35,305 nucleotides of DNA from an uncultured bacterium (lineage in GTDB: Bacteria > Verrucomicrobiota > Verrucomicrobiia > CAIQCK01). Numbering within the stretch: the stretch's first letter is position 1; each line of letters starts with the position of its first letter. This document shows positions 24,569 through 32,004 of this stretch, piece by piece. The notes under the pieces are model-generated. The model saw only the letters and a program-made list of their open reading frames with translations. It was not told the DNA's origin and did no database searches. The position numbers and the translations under genes are program-made. The DNA lies in contig CAIQCK010000080.1 of the NCBI GenBank assembly GCA_903870275.1, forward strand, positions 1 through 35,305, written 5' to 3'.

Positions 24569-25303
24569 ATGATCAAACTCGTCATCAACGGTTCCCAAGG
24601 CCGCATGGGCCAGACGATCCTCGGCTTGGCGAAACAGGACGCGGACTTCAGCGTTGTCGGCGAAGTGGACCTCGGCGGCGATATCCTTGCCGCCGCCGCG
24701 AAAGCCAGCGTCCTCATTGATTTCAGCCTTCACAACGGCACGCTTGCCGCGGCGCAGGCGGCGGCGAAAAACAAGGTCGCGCTCGTTATCGGCACGACCG
24801 GCCACACCGCCGAAGAAAAAAAACAGGTCCTCGGTGTCACACGCGATATCCCGGTTGTCTGGGCCGCGAACTACTCCACCGGCGTCAACGCACTCTTTTA
24901 CATCACACGCAAGGTCGCCGAAATCCTCGGCCCCGGCTTCGACCAGGAGATCGTCGAGATGCACCACCGGCTGAAGAAAGACGCCCCCAGCGGCACCGCC
25001 GAGCGTCTCGCGCAGATTCTCGCCGACGTGAAACAGAAGCAACTCAAAGACCTCGCCCGCCACGGCCGCGTTGGCATTGTCGGCGAGCGCACCAGCGATG
25101 AGATCGGCATCCACGCCCTCCGCGGCGGCGACGTGGTCGGCGACCATACCGTCATCTTTGCCGCGCCCGGCGAACGCGTGGAGTTGACGCACCGCGCCTC
25201 GAGCCGCGAGACGTTTGCGCGCGGCGCTCTGCGCGCGGCGAAATGGATTGTCGGCAAGCCGGCGGGGCTTTACGACATGCAGGATGTGCTGGGACTGAAG
25301 TGA
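24569..25303 (+). CDS. dapB: 4-hydroxy-tetrahydrodipicolinate reductase
   Basis: Reduces the DapA product to tetrahydrodipicolinate with NAD(P)H. A protein of 244 aa. The dinucleotide-binding loop GSQGRMG (8-14), GTTGH (75-79), the catalytic histidines in EMHHRLKKDAPSGTA (His132/His133, Lys137, SGT 141-143) and the C-terminal GGDVVGDHTVIF region are all present. It is slightly shorter than the E. coli enzyme (273 aa), as in many bacteria. ATG 24569 follows a long palindrome by 9 bp and has no SD. Tetrahydrodipicolinate would next be used directly by DapL, encoded at 26720. Confidence 0.95.
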   Translation: MIKLVINGSQGRMGQTILGLAKQDADFSVVGEVDLGGDILAAAAKASVLIDFSLHNGTLAAAQAAAKNKVALVIGTTGHTAEEKKQVLGVTRDIPVVWAANYSTGVNALFYITRKVAEILGPGFDQEIVEMHHRLKKDAPSGTAERLAQILADVKQKQLKDLARHGRVGIVGERTSDEIGIHALRGGDVVGDHTVIFAAPGERVELTHRASSRETFARGALRAAKWIVGKPAGLYDMQDVLGLK

Positions 25304-25316
25304 GGAGCGATGCGTT

Positions 25317-25814
25317 ATGCTAGCTGGAATTTCACTCGGATCGAACCTTGGCAATCGGCTGGAGAACTTGAGCCAAGCCTGTGACTTCGTGTGCGAGCTG
25401 TCCTCCAACGGTCGCGTCGTTGCAGCGTCCGTTTACGAAACCGAGCCGGTCGGTTGCGCGCCGGGCACGCCGAAATTTCTCAACACCGTCGTCGAGATCG
25501 AAACGAACATGCCGCCGTTGGACCTTTTGGAGCAGTTCCAGCAATTCGAGGAATCGCTCGGCCGGCCGCGGGAGCATGACCGCAACGCCCCGCGCGCGAT
25601 TGATCTCGATCTGCTCTACTGCGGCAACGTGATCATGAACGAGCCGACGCTGACTCTGCCGCATCCGCGCCTGCACGAGCGGCGCTTCGTTCTACAGCCG
25701 CTGGCGGAAATCCGGCCCGATCAGGTCATTCCCGGCCTCGGCAAAACGGCGGTGCAGCTTTTGGCTTCGCTGGGCGACGCGCAGCCGGTGAAGTTGGCGG
25801 CAAAGGGCTGGTGA
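25317..25814 (+). CDS. folK: 2-amino-4-hydroxy-6-hydroxymethyldihydropteridine diphosphokinase
   Basis: Pyrophosphorylates the pterin precursor of folate using ATP. A protein of 165 aa. Family signatures are GSNLGNR (8-14), the FLNTVVEIET strand, and the RxxRAIDLDLL motif, here NAPRAIDLDLLYCG (90-103), with the two magnesium-binding Asp96 and Asp98; HPRLHERRFVLQPLAEI (116-132) follows. It lies 13 bp after dapB with GAGGAG as SD, and its stop overlaps the possible GTG start of panB, so it is part of the dap operon. Confidence 0.93.
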   Translation: MLAGISLGSNLGNRLENLSQACDFVCELSSNGRVVAASVYETEPVGCAPGTPKFLNTVVEIETNMPPLDLLEQFQQFEESLGRPREHDRNAPRAIDLDLLYCGNVIMNEPTLTLPHPRLHERRFVLQPLAEIRPDQVIPGLGKTAVQLLASLGDAQPVKLAAKGW

Positions 25815-25816
25815 CC

Positions 25817-26632
25817 ATGAGCGTGACCGTTTCCCGCAAGAAAATCACGACGGCGACGATTCGCGCGATGAAAGGGCGCGAGAAGATCGTCACGCTGACG
25901 GCCTATGATTTCGTCACCGCCAAGCTGGTGGACGAGGCCGGCGTGGATCTCATCCTCGTCGGCGATTCGCTCGGCATGGTGGTGCTCGGCTACGAGAGCA
26001 CGCTGCCAGTGACGATGGCCGACATGCTACATCACACCGCCGCCGTCGCGCGCTCCAAGCCGAAGGCCCTGCTCATTGCCGACATGCCGTTCATGAGCTA
26101 CCAACGCGGCGTGGACCACGCGGTCAAGAACGCAGGCCGTTTTGTGCAGGAAGCCGGCGCGGAGGGCGTGAAGCTCGAAGGCGGCAACCCGCGCATGGCG
26201 GAAAAAATCGCCACCATCGTCGAAGCGGGCATCCCCGTGCTCGGCCACCTCGGCCTGACGCCCCAGAGCCTGCTGGAGTTCGGTGGCTACAAAATCCAGG
26301 GCAAGACGGAAGAGTCCGCCAAGCGCCTGCTCGACGAAGCCAAACGCGTCGAAGCGGCTGGCGCGTTCGCGCTCGTGCTGGAGTGCGTGCCGGCTGAAGT
26401 GGCGAAGACCATCAGCTTGTCCATCCGCATCCCGACCATCGGCATCGGCGCCGGCCCGCATTGCGACGGGCAAGTGCAGGTCATCAACGACATGCTCGGC
26501 CTCGCCACGTGGCCGACCTTCAAGCACGTCAAGCGGTTCGCCTCCGTCGGTGACGCGATGCGCGCCGCCGTCGTCGCCTACCGCGACGAAGTGCGGAGCG
26601 GGAATTTCCCGACGGCGGAACAGTCGTTCTGA
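25817..26632 (+). CDS. panB: 3-methyl-2-oxobutanoate hydroxymethyltransferase
   Basis: Makes ketopantoate from 2-oxoisovalerate using methylene-tetrahydrofolate. A protein of 271 aa. Seen: MKGREKIVTLTAYDF, the metal-binding Asp50 in VGDSLGMV, the GVKLEGG motif, GHLGLTPQS, and the ALVLECVP and GIGAGPHCDGQVQVINDMLG stretches typical of PanB. ATG 25817 is taken as start; a GTG at 25811, 4 bp overlapping the folK stop, is an in-frame alternative that would fit translational coupling. Placement after folK is noteworthy because PanB uses a folate cofactor. Last gene of the operon, convergent with dapL. Confidence 0.95.
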   Translation: MSVTVSRKKITTATIRAMKGREKIVTLTAYDFVTAKLVDEAGVDLILVGDSLGMVVLGYESTLPVTMADMLHHTAAVARSKPKALLIADMPFMSYQRGVDHAVKNAGRFVQEAGAEGVKLEGGNPRMAEKIATIVEAGIPVLGHLGLTPQSLLEFGGYKIQGKTEESAKRLLDEAKRVEAAGAFALVLECVPAEVAKTISLSIRIPTIGIGAGPHCDGQVQVINDMLGLATWPTFKHVKRFASVGDAMRAAVVAYRDEVRSGNFPTAEQSF

Positions 26633-26644
26633 GGATGGAGAGTC

Positions 26645-26729
26645 GGAGTTTTGGATTAGAGGAGTAATGGGAGGATTTCCCATCACTCTTATGCTCTACC
26701 ACTCCATTACTCCAATCCGCTAAAACTCC
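26645..26729. terminator. Long imperfect palindrome between panB and dapL, possible bidirectional terminator
   Basis: GGAGTTTT (26645-26652) pairs with AAAACTCC (26722-26729), and GGAGTAATGG (26661-26670) pairs with CCATTACTCC (26704-26713), with intermediate matches. It lies exactly between the convergent stops of panB and dapL and its right arm overlaps the dapL stop codon. The position suits a bidirectional terminator, although the stem lacks a GC-rich core and clear T-runs, so a repetitive element is an alternative. Confidence 0.5.
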
Positions 26730-27982
26730 AGCTTCACGTCGGTCAGCCGCCGTTCGATCTCGCCGACCACGCGCGCCTCGTCGGCTGCGCCTTTGGCGAT
26801 GAAGGTGACACTCCAGCGGACGTAGGCGCCGGCGTCGTCCCACGGGACGGTCGAAACGAGTTTCTTGGTGATGAGCCACTGGCTGAAGTCTTCGGCCCTT
26901 ACGAACTCCACCGTGTTGCCTCCGACCACAGCGCGTTTCGGGCTGCGCGTATAGAGGAAGAACGAGCCTTTTGGTTTCCGTGCCTGGAAGCCAAAGCGGT
27001 TCAGGACGCGCACGAGCCGGTTCATCCGTCGCGAATATTTCGCAGCGATCTTCGCGGTAATCTCCGGATGATCGAGCGAGACGGCACAAGCTTTTTGGAT
27101 GGCGAGGAACTGGCCGCTGTCGGAGTTGTCTTTCACGTCGCCGTAGGCTTTGACGATGAGCGGGTTGCCGACGACAAAGCCCAGCCGCCAGCCGGTCATG
27201 TTGAAACCTTTGCTCATCGAATGCAGTTCGACGCCCACGTCTTTCGCGCCGGGCGTGGCCAGGAACGAAAGCGGGCGCGCCGGCTCACCGCTCTTGCCTT
27301 TGAACACCAGCGCGGCGTAGGCGGCGTCGTGGATGACGATGATGTTGTTGCGTTTGGCGAACTCGACGACCTTCGCGAAAAACTCCGGCGTGGCGCTCGC
27401 GCCGGTCGGGTTGTTCGGAAAGTTGATGACCAGCGTCTTGGCGCGGCGCAGCATCTCGGCCGGGATGCCGTCGAGATCGGGCAGGAAATTGTTTTCCGCC
27501 GTCAACGGCAGGTTGAACACCTCGCCGCCGAGATATTTCGCGTGTGTGCCGAAGACCGGATAGCCCGGCACGGTCATCAACGCCACGTCGCCGGGGTTGA
27601 TGAAGCACGCCGGCAGGATCGAGAGCGCGGCTTTGCTGCCGATGCTGTGAATGATTTCGGCGTCGGGGTTGATGCCCGCCACGCCGCAGACGCGCTCCAT
27701 CCAGCGCACGGCGGCCTGTTTGAATTCCGCGCCGCCGTTGTCGGCGTAGCCGCGGTTTTCCGGTTTGCGCGCCTCGGCGCAAAGCGTTTTCACCGACAGC
27801 GGAAACGCCATCTCGTCCGGCTCGCCGACGCCGAGGTCGAGCAGTTCCACGCCCGGATGCGCGGCGATGGCGGCGCGTTTGGCGCGTTTGATTTTCTCGA
27901 ACTTGTAAATGGCGGTGCTTTTGCCGTAGGTTGCGCCTCCGATGCGCTCGGCGAACAGGTTTTGGATGTATGATTCGCTCAT
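26720..27982 (-). CDS. dapL: LL-diaminopimelate aminotransferase
   Basis: A PLP enzyme that converts tetrahydrodipicolinate directly to LL-diaminopimelate with glutamate, bypassing the acylated intermediates. A protein of 420 aa (known DapL about 410). Fold-type I aminotransferase features: LDLGVGEPDEMAFP (48-61), SIGSKAALS (113-121), NFPNNPTG (187-194), Asp219/Tyr222 in HDAAYAALVF, and Lys258 in HSMSKGFNMTGWRLG. The N-terminus with GGATYGKSTAIYKFEKIKRAK is DapL-like rather than AspC-like. With dapA, dapB and dapF alongside, the whole route is encoded within 5.3 kb, characteristic of the PVC group and some other bacteria. It diverges from panC, start codons 31 bp apart, in AT-rich DNA. Confidence 0.93.
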   Translation of the reverse strand: MSESYIQNLFAERIGGATYGKSTAIYKFEKIKRAKRAAIAAHPGVELLDLGVGEPDEMAFPLSVKTLCAEARKPENRGYADNGGAEFKQAAVRWMERVCGVAGINPDAEIIHSIGSKAALSILPACFINPGDVALMTVPGYPVFGTHAKYLGGEVFNLPLTAENNFLPDLDGIPAEMLRRAKTLVINFPNNPTGASATPEFFAKVVEFAKRNNIIVIHDAAYAALVFKGKSGEPARPLSFLATPGAKDVGVELHSMSKGFNMTGWRLGFVVGNPLIVKAYGDVKDNSDSGQFLAIQKACAVSLDHPEITAKIAAKYSRRMNRLVRVLNRFGFQARKPKGSFFLYTRSPKRAVVGGNTVEFVRAEDFSQWLITKKLVSTVPWDDAGAYVRWSVTFIAKGAADEARVVGEIERRLTDVKLEF

Positions 27983-28013
27983 GACGTTAAATTAAATTTT
28001 GGAAAACCAGATC

Positions 28014-28862
28014 GTGAAGATTATCGAGACCGTTTCGGCGATGCAAGCGTGGTCGCGCGCGGCGCGCGCGGCGGGCCAGCGCGTCGGCTTCGTGCCGACG
28101 ATGGGCTATTTGCACGAGGGGCATCTAAGCCTCGTGCGCGAGGCGAAACGGCGCGCGGAGGTGTGCGTTGTCTCGATTTACGTAAACCCGACGCAGTTCG
28201 GGCCGAAGGAGGATTTGTCGAAGTATCCGCGCGACTTTGACCGCGACCGGAAGCTGTGTGAGTCGGTCGGCGTGGACGTGATCTTCGCGCCGACGAACGA
28301 GGAGATGTGGGGGAAAAATGGAGTCGGGAGCAGCACATGGGTTGAGGCGGCGGCGGTATCGGAGCGATGGGAAGGCGCGTCGCGACCGGGGCATTTCCGC
28401 GGCGTCTGCACGGTGGTGGCGAAGCTGTTCAACATCGTGCTGCCGGACGTGGCGTGCTTTGGCCAGAAGGACGCGCAGCAATGCGCGGTGCTGCGGCGGA
28501 TGGTGCGCGATTTGAATTTTCCGCTGGAGTTCGTCGTCTGCCCGACCGTGCGCGAACCGGACGGGCTGGCAATGAGTTCGCGCAACGTCTATCTCAGCCC
28601 GACGGAGCGGCAGGAGGCGCTGGCACTGAGGCATTCATTGGAGCTGGCGCGGCGCGAGCTGGCGGCGGGCCGGACGATTGACGAGGTGAGCGCGGCGATG
28701 ACGAGCCTGATCGCCGGCAAACCGTCGGCGCGAGTGGATTACATCGCAATTGTGGATACGGAGACACTGCTGCCGGTGAAACGCCACGAGCCGGGCCGGA
28801 CGCTGGTGGCGATGGCGGTGTTTGTTGGCAAGACGCGGTTGATTGATAATGAGACGTTTTGA
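28014..28862 (+). CDS. panC: Pantothenate synthetase (pantoate-beta-alanine ligase)
   Basis: Joins pantoate and beta-alanine with ATP. A protein of 282 aa from GTG 28014, which aligns KIIETVSAM with the LIIET start of known PanC; an in-frame TTG at 27999 would add five residues. Seen: VPTMGYLHEGHLSLV with the nucleotidyl-transferase histidines His34 and His37, SIYVNPTQF, SKYPRDFDRD, FGQKDAQQ and the KMSKS-like MSSRNVYLS. panB is close by but in another transcription unit; panD and panE are not in the window. Confidence 0.94.
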   Translation: MKIIETVSAMQAWSRAARAAGQRVGFVPTMGYLHEGHLSLVREAKRRAEVCVVSIYVNPTQFGPKEDLSKYPRDFDRDRKLCESVGVDVIFAPTNEEMWGKNGVGSSTWVEAAAVSERWEGASRPGHFRGVCTVVAKLFNIVLPDVACFGQKDAQQCAVLRRMVRDLNFPLEFVVCPTVREPDGLAMSSRNVYLSPTERQEALALRHSLELARRELAAGRTIDEVSAAMTSLIAGKPSARVDYIAIVDTETLLPVKRHEPGRTLVAMAVFVGKTRLIDNETF

Positions 28863-28871
28863 ACGGCATGG

Positions 28872-28937
28872 CTCACGCGAAGACGCAAGGACACAAAGAC
28901 CGCAAAGAAGCTTTGCGCCTTGGCGGTTTGGCGTGAG
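28872..28937. repeat. Palindromic repeat between panC and nadB
   Basis: CTCACGC (28872-28878) pairs with GCGTGAG (28931-28937), and GCAAAG (28902-28907) pairs with CTTTGC (28911-28916). The left half contains GAAGACGCAAGGACACAAAG, a short repetitive motif. It fills most of the 90-bp panC-nadB gap and leaves the nadB ATG (28953) without an obvious SD. Confidence 0.6.
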
Positions 28938-28952
28938 AAGCTCTGACTTGTC

Positions 28953-30551
28953 ATGATTGAGACTGATTTTCTCGTCTTGGGCAGCGGCATCGCGGGCTTG
29001 TCGTTCGCGTTGAAGGCCGCCGCGCACGGGAGCGTGGCGCTTGTCACGAAGAAGCAGAGCGCCGATGCCTCCACCAACTTCGCGCAAGGCGGCATCGCCT
29101 GCGTGATGGCCGAGGGTGATTCGTTCGAGGCGCACGTGAAGGACACGCTGGTGTGCGGCGATGGCCTCTGCAAGGAGGACGTGGTGCACACCATTGTTAC
29201 CGAAGGGCCGGCGCGCGTGCGGGAGTTGATGGAACTCGGCGTGGATTTCGCGCACGCCAGGAACGGCAAGTTGGACCTCGGCCGCGAGGGCGGCCACTCG
29301 GCGCGGCGGGTGCTGCACGCGACGGACATCACCGGCCGCGAGATTGAGCGGGCGTTGCTGGCGGCGGCTGCACGGCATCCGAACATCAAGATTTACGAAA
29401 ACCACCACGCGGTGGACTTGATCACGACGCGGAAGCTGGGGCAGGAAGGACCAAATCGCTGCATCGGCGCTTACGTGCTCGACAAACACGGCGTCGTCGT
29501 CGAGGTGTTCGCTGCGCGCGCGACCATGCTCGCGACCGGCGGCTGCGGCAAGGTGTATCTCTACACGTCGAATCCCGACATCGCGACCGGCGACGGCATG
29601 GCGATGGCGTATCGGGCCGGCGCGCGCGTCGCGAACATGGAGTTCGTCCAGTTTCATCCGACGTGCCTCTATCATCCCAAGGCCCGGACGTTTCTGATCA
29701 GCGAGGCGGTGCGCGGCGAGGGAGCGCTGCTGGTGGACAAGGACGGCCGCGAATTCATGGCGAAGTATCATCCGCAAGGCGCGTTGGCCCCGCGCGACAT
29801 CGTGGCGCGTGCGATTGATGCCGAGATGAAAAAGACCGGCGCGGATTGCGTGTATCTGGACATCACGCACAAGTCGGCGAAGTTCATTATCCGCCGCTTT
29901 CCGAACATCTACGAGACGCTGCTGCGCTACGGCATGGACATGACAAAGGAGCCGGTGCCGGTGGTGCCGGCGGCACATTATATGTGCGGCGGCGTGCTGT
30001 CGGACGTGGACGGGCGCACCGACCTCCAGGGACTGTTTGCCGTCGGCGAGGTGGCGTGCACGGGGTTGCACGGCGCGAACCGGCTGGCGAGCAACTCGTT
30101 GCTGGAGGCCGTCGTGGTGGCACATCGAGCGGCGATCCAGGCGGCGGCGGTGGAACAACAGCCGCGCAACCAGATTGCGATTCCGCCGTGGCAAAGCGGC
30201 AAGGCGCACGACGCGGATGAATTGGTGGTGGTGGCGCATCTCTGGGACGAAATCCGCCGGTTGATGTGGGACTACGTCGGCATCGTGCGTACCGACAAGC
30301 GGCTGCAACGGGCCAAAACGCGCATCGAAAATTTGCAGCGCGAAATCCTCGACTACTACTGGGATTTCATTGTGACGGCCGACCTGCTGGAGTTGCGCAA
30401 CATCTCGACGGTGGCGTGGCTGATCGTCGAGTGCGCCCTTCAGCGCAAGGAAAGCCGCGGCCTGCACTACACGCTTGACCATCTGAATCGCGACGACGCC
30501 GGCTCGTTGAAAGACACGGTGTTGCGGCGGGGTGAGTCGGGGAAGGCGTGA
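28953..30551 (+). CDS. nadB: L-aspartate oxidase
   Basis: A flavoprotein that oxidises aspartate to iminoaspartate, the first step of de novo NAD synthesis. A protein of 532 aa. It has the N-terminal FAD-binding loop VLGSGIAGLSFALKAA (8-23), the STNFAQGGIA segment, HSARRVLHATDITGREI, ATGGCGKVYLYTSNP, the substrate-site EFVQFHPTCLY, RGEGALLVD, PAAHYMCGGVLSD, and the second FAD region LFAVGEVACTGLHGANRLASNSLLE. The C-terminal helical domain is complete. NadA and NadC, the next enzymes, are not in the window. Likely cotranscribed with panC; convergent with the yaeQ-like gene. Confidence 0.95.
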   Translation: MIETDFLVLGSGIAGLSFALKAAAHGSVALVTKKQSADASTNFAQGGIACVMAEGDSFEAHVKDTLVCGDGLCKEDVVHTIVTEGPARVRELMELGVDFAHARNGKLDLGREGGHSARRVLHATDITGREIERALLAAAARHPNIKIYENHHAVDLITTRKLGQEGPNRCIGAYVLDKHGVVVEVFAARATMLATGGCGKVYLYTSNPDIATGDGMAMAYRAGARVANMEFVQFHPTCLYHPKARTFLISEAVRGEGALLVDKDGREFMAKYHPQGALAPRDIVARAIDAEMKKTGADCVYLDITHKSAKFIIRRFPNIYETLLRYGMDMTKEPVPVVPAAHYMCGGVLSDVDGRTDLQGLFAVGEVACTGLHGANRLASNSLLEAVVVAHRAAIQAAAVEQQPRNQIAIPPWQSGKAHDADELVVVAHLWDEIRRLMWDYVGIVRTDKRLQRAKTRIENLQREILDYYWDFIVTADLLELRNISTVAWLIVECALQRKESRGLHYTLDHLNRDDAGSLKDTVLRRGESGKA

Positions 30552-30557
30552 TTCATA

Positions 30558-30661
30558 ATTCGTAACTCGTGATTTGCAAAACGTGGCTCGTTGGCTGTAT
30601 TCGCGATCTGCCACCCGAAGGGAATCCACGGATTACGGATTACGAATCACGAGTTACGAAT
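30558..30661. repeat. Inverted repeat with perfect 17-bp arms at the nadB/yaeQ-like convergence
   Basis: ATTCGTAACTCGTGATT (30558-30574) is perfectly complementary to AATCACGAGTTACGAAT (30645-30661). The right arm is preceded by a tandem GGATTACGGATTACG. A related sequence, ATTCGTAATGAGTAATGCGTGATGCGTAA, occurs at about 31240-31268. It sits between two convergent genes and may act as a terminator or be a mobile palindrome. Confidence 0.7.
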
Positions 30662-30674
30662 CCCAAATCCCGAA

Positions 30675-31229
30675 TCACGGCGCGGTCACTTTCAGCGCCG
30701 TCTCGAACCACAGATCGTTGAACACAAGCTGCATCATTTCGCCCGGCACGAGCTTGACGAGGTGGAGTGAGTTGGAGCCGGTGGCCAGTGCCAGCAGTTC
30801 CGGGATGAAACCGGGATCGAATGTCAGCAGCCGGACGCGGCTAAGTCGCCGGATGTTGCGCCGCGCCTGCTCGACGGTCTTGGATACTTCGCCGGCGCTT
30901 TTCTTGACGATCCAGATGTCGGCGTCGCCGAGTTTCAGCGTCAGCTTCTCCAGCTTGTGAAGCGAGACTTCGCCACACTCGATCCACAACTCCGGCCGGC
31001 CGTCCAACGCGAGCGTGATGAGGTCCGGCACGAACGGCACGCGGGGCAGTTCCAAGTTCACATCCAGCCGCAGCCGGTCGCTGTGGAAGATCACAAACGC
31101 CAGCGCCTTGAGCAGCACGTGATCCAGCTTTTCGTTCTGACTCTGGCTGACGACGATCTTGGACGGCAGCTTGCGGCTCTTCTCGTCGGAGCCGAGGGCG
31201 AAGGTGAGCTTGGTGGAGATCGCTGGCAT
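30675..31229 (-). CDS. YaeQ-like protein
   Basis: A protein of 184 aa from ATG 31229. The frame is open up to 31310, but the extension is read through a repeat tract and looks non-coding. The pattern is like that of YaeQ, a protein with a PD-(D/E)XK nuclease-like fold: a helix with HVLLKALAFVIF (about 36-47), PDLITLALDGRPELWIECGEVSLHKLEKL (about 67-95) corresponding to the PD...ELWIExG core, then DIWIVKK. E. coli YaeQ has a similar length (181 aa). Its biochemical role is not settled. The similarity is visible in motif order rather than high identity. Confidence 0.6.
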   Translation of the reverse strand: MPAISTKLTFALGSDEKSRKLPSKIVVSQSQNEKLDHVLLKALAFVIFHSDRLRLDVNLELPRVPFVPDLITLALDGRPELWIECGEVSLHKLEKLTLKLGDADIWIVKKSAGEVSKTVEQARRNIRRLSRVRLLTFDPGFIPELLALATGSNSLHLVKLVPGEMMQLVFNDLWFETALKVTAP

Positions 31230-31279
31230 GGAGGCGGGATTCGTAATGAGTAATGCGTGATGCGTAAAGGCCGTGACTC

Positions 31280-31993
31280 TTACTTTCTCAGCGAGTCGGC
31301 GAAGTCGCACCAGAGATCGTCAAGCGGTTTGCCGGCGCAGTCTTGAAACAGGTTTTCCTTGAAACAACCTTGGCGCAGCGCGGCGTTGAGCTTCTTGACG
31401 GCTCCTGGGTTGCGCTGTTCGAGCCATGCCAGGAACGCGGCGGTCGTCTTGTAGCTGTCGCGGTAGCTGGCCTTGTCGGGATTCACTCGCGGGCGCGGCG
31501 CGTCCGGCTCGAAGTGGTAGAGCCGGATGTAATCGGCGATGCCCTCGACCAGCCAGCCGGGTTTGGCGAAACCTTCCTTCGCCGCCGGATACGCCTGCAC
31601 AACGTGCGACAGTTCGTGGATGACCATGCCGATGTTGTTCGTGTGGCCACGAACATAAGCCGCGGCGATGGTGATCTTGTCGCCGCTGGTGCCGGCCACG
31701 CCTTTCTTGTCGTTTTGAAAGCGTAGCGTCACGGATCTCGGCGGCGTGAAACCGTCGCTGGCCAGCAGCGTGGAAATCTTCGGCGTCCACTTGGTGCACG
31801 CTTCGCCGGCGCGCTTGCCCCAGTCGGCGAGGTCGGGCGTTTCCGAAGTGTCCACGTTGACTTTGACCACGGTTTCGCCGCGCTGGTTCCTGACCGTCAG
31901 ACACAAAACCGTTTTCGGCGGAGTTGGCGTCGTTTCCGCCGCCGACAGCGGCCATGCCATCAACACGGCCGACAGCCATGGCCCAATCTTCAT
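31280..31993 (-). CDS. Exported basic secretory protein-like metallopeptidase
   Basis: A protein of 237 aa with a signal peptide (MKIGPWLSAVLMAWPLSAA). The central motif IHELSHVVQAY (125-135) gives the zinc ligands His126 and His130 and catalytic Glu127; it is followed by GWLVEGIADYIRLYHFEP (146-163), as in the plant basic secretory protein family (PF04450), where this region supplies the next ligand. C-terminal residues AAFLAWLEQRNPGAVKKLNAALRQGCF also match that family. Probably a secreted or periplasmic peptidase of unknown target. It follows kbl by 11 bp with GAGAGAAA as SD, so the two are likely cotranscribed, with the yaeQ-like gene 50 bp further. Confidence 0.85.
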   Translation of the reverse strand: MKIGPWLSAVLMAWPLSAAETTPTPPKTVLCLTVRNQRGETVVKVNVDTSETPDLADWGKRAGEACTKWTPKISTLLASDGFTPPRSVTLRFQNDKKGVAGTSGDKITIAAAYVRGHTNNIGMVIHELSHVVQAYPAAKEGFAKPGWLVEGIADYIRLYHFEPDAPRPRVNPDKASYRDSYKTTAAFLAWLEQRNPGAVKKLNAALRQGCFKENLFQDCAGKPLDDLWCDFADSLRK

Positions 31994-32004
31994 CAGGGTT
32001 TCTC

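Noticed and set aside
28872..28937. Riboswitch before nadB
   Set aside because: The sequence is a simple palindrome with a repetitive core and no conserved aptamer elements that I can recognise.
28635..30629. 664-codon minus-strand frame
   Set aside because: It is antisense to nadB, with the His/Arg/Val-rich composition typical of shadows of GC-rich genes.
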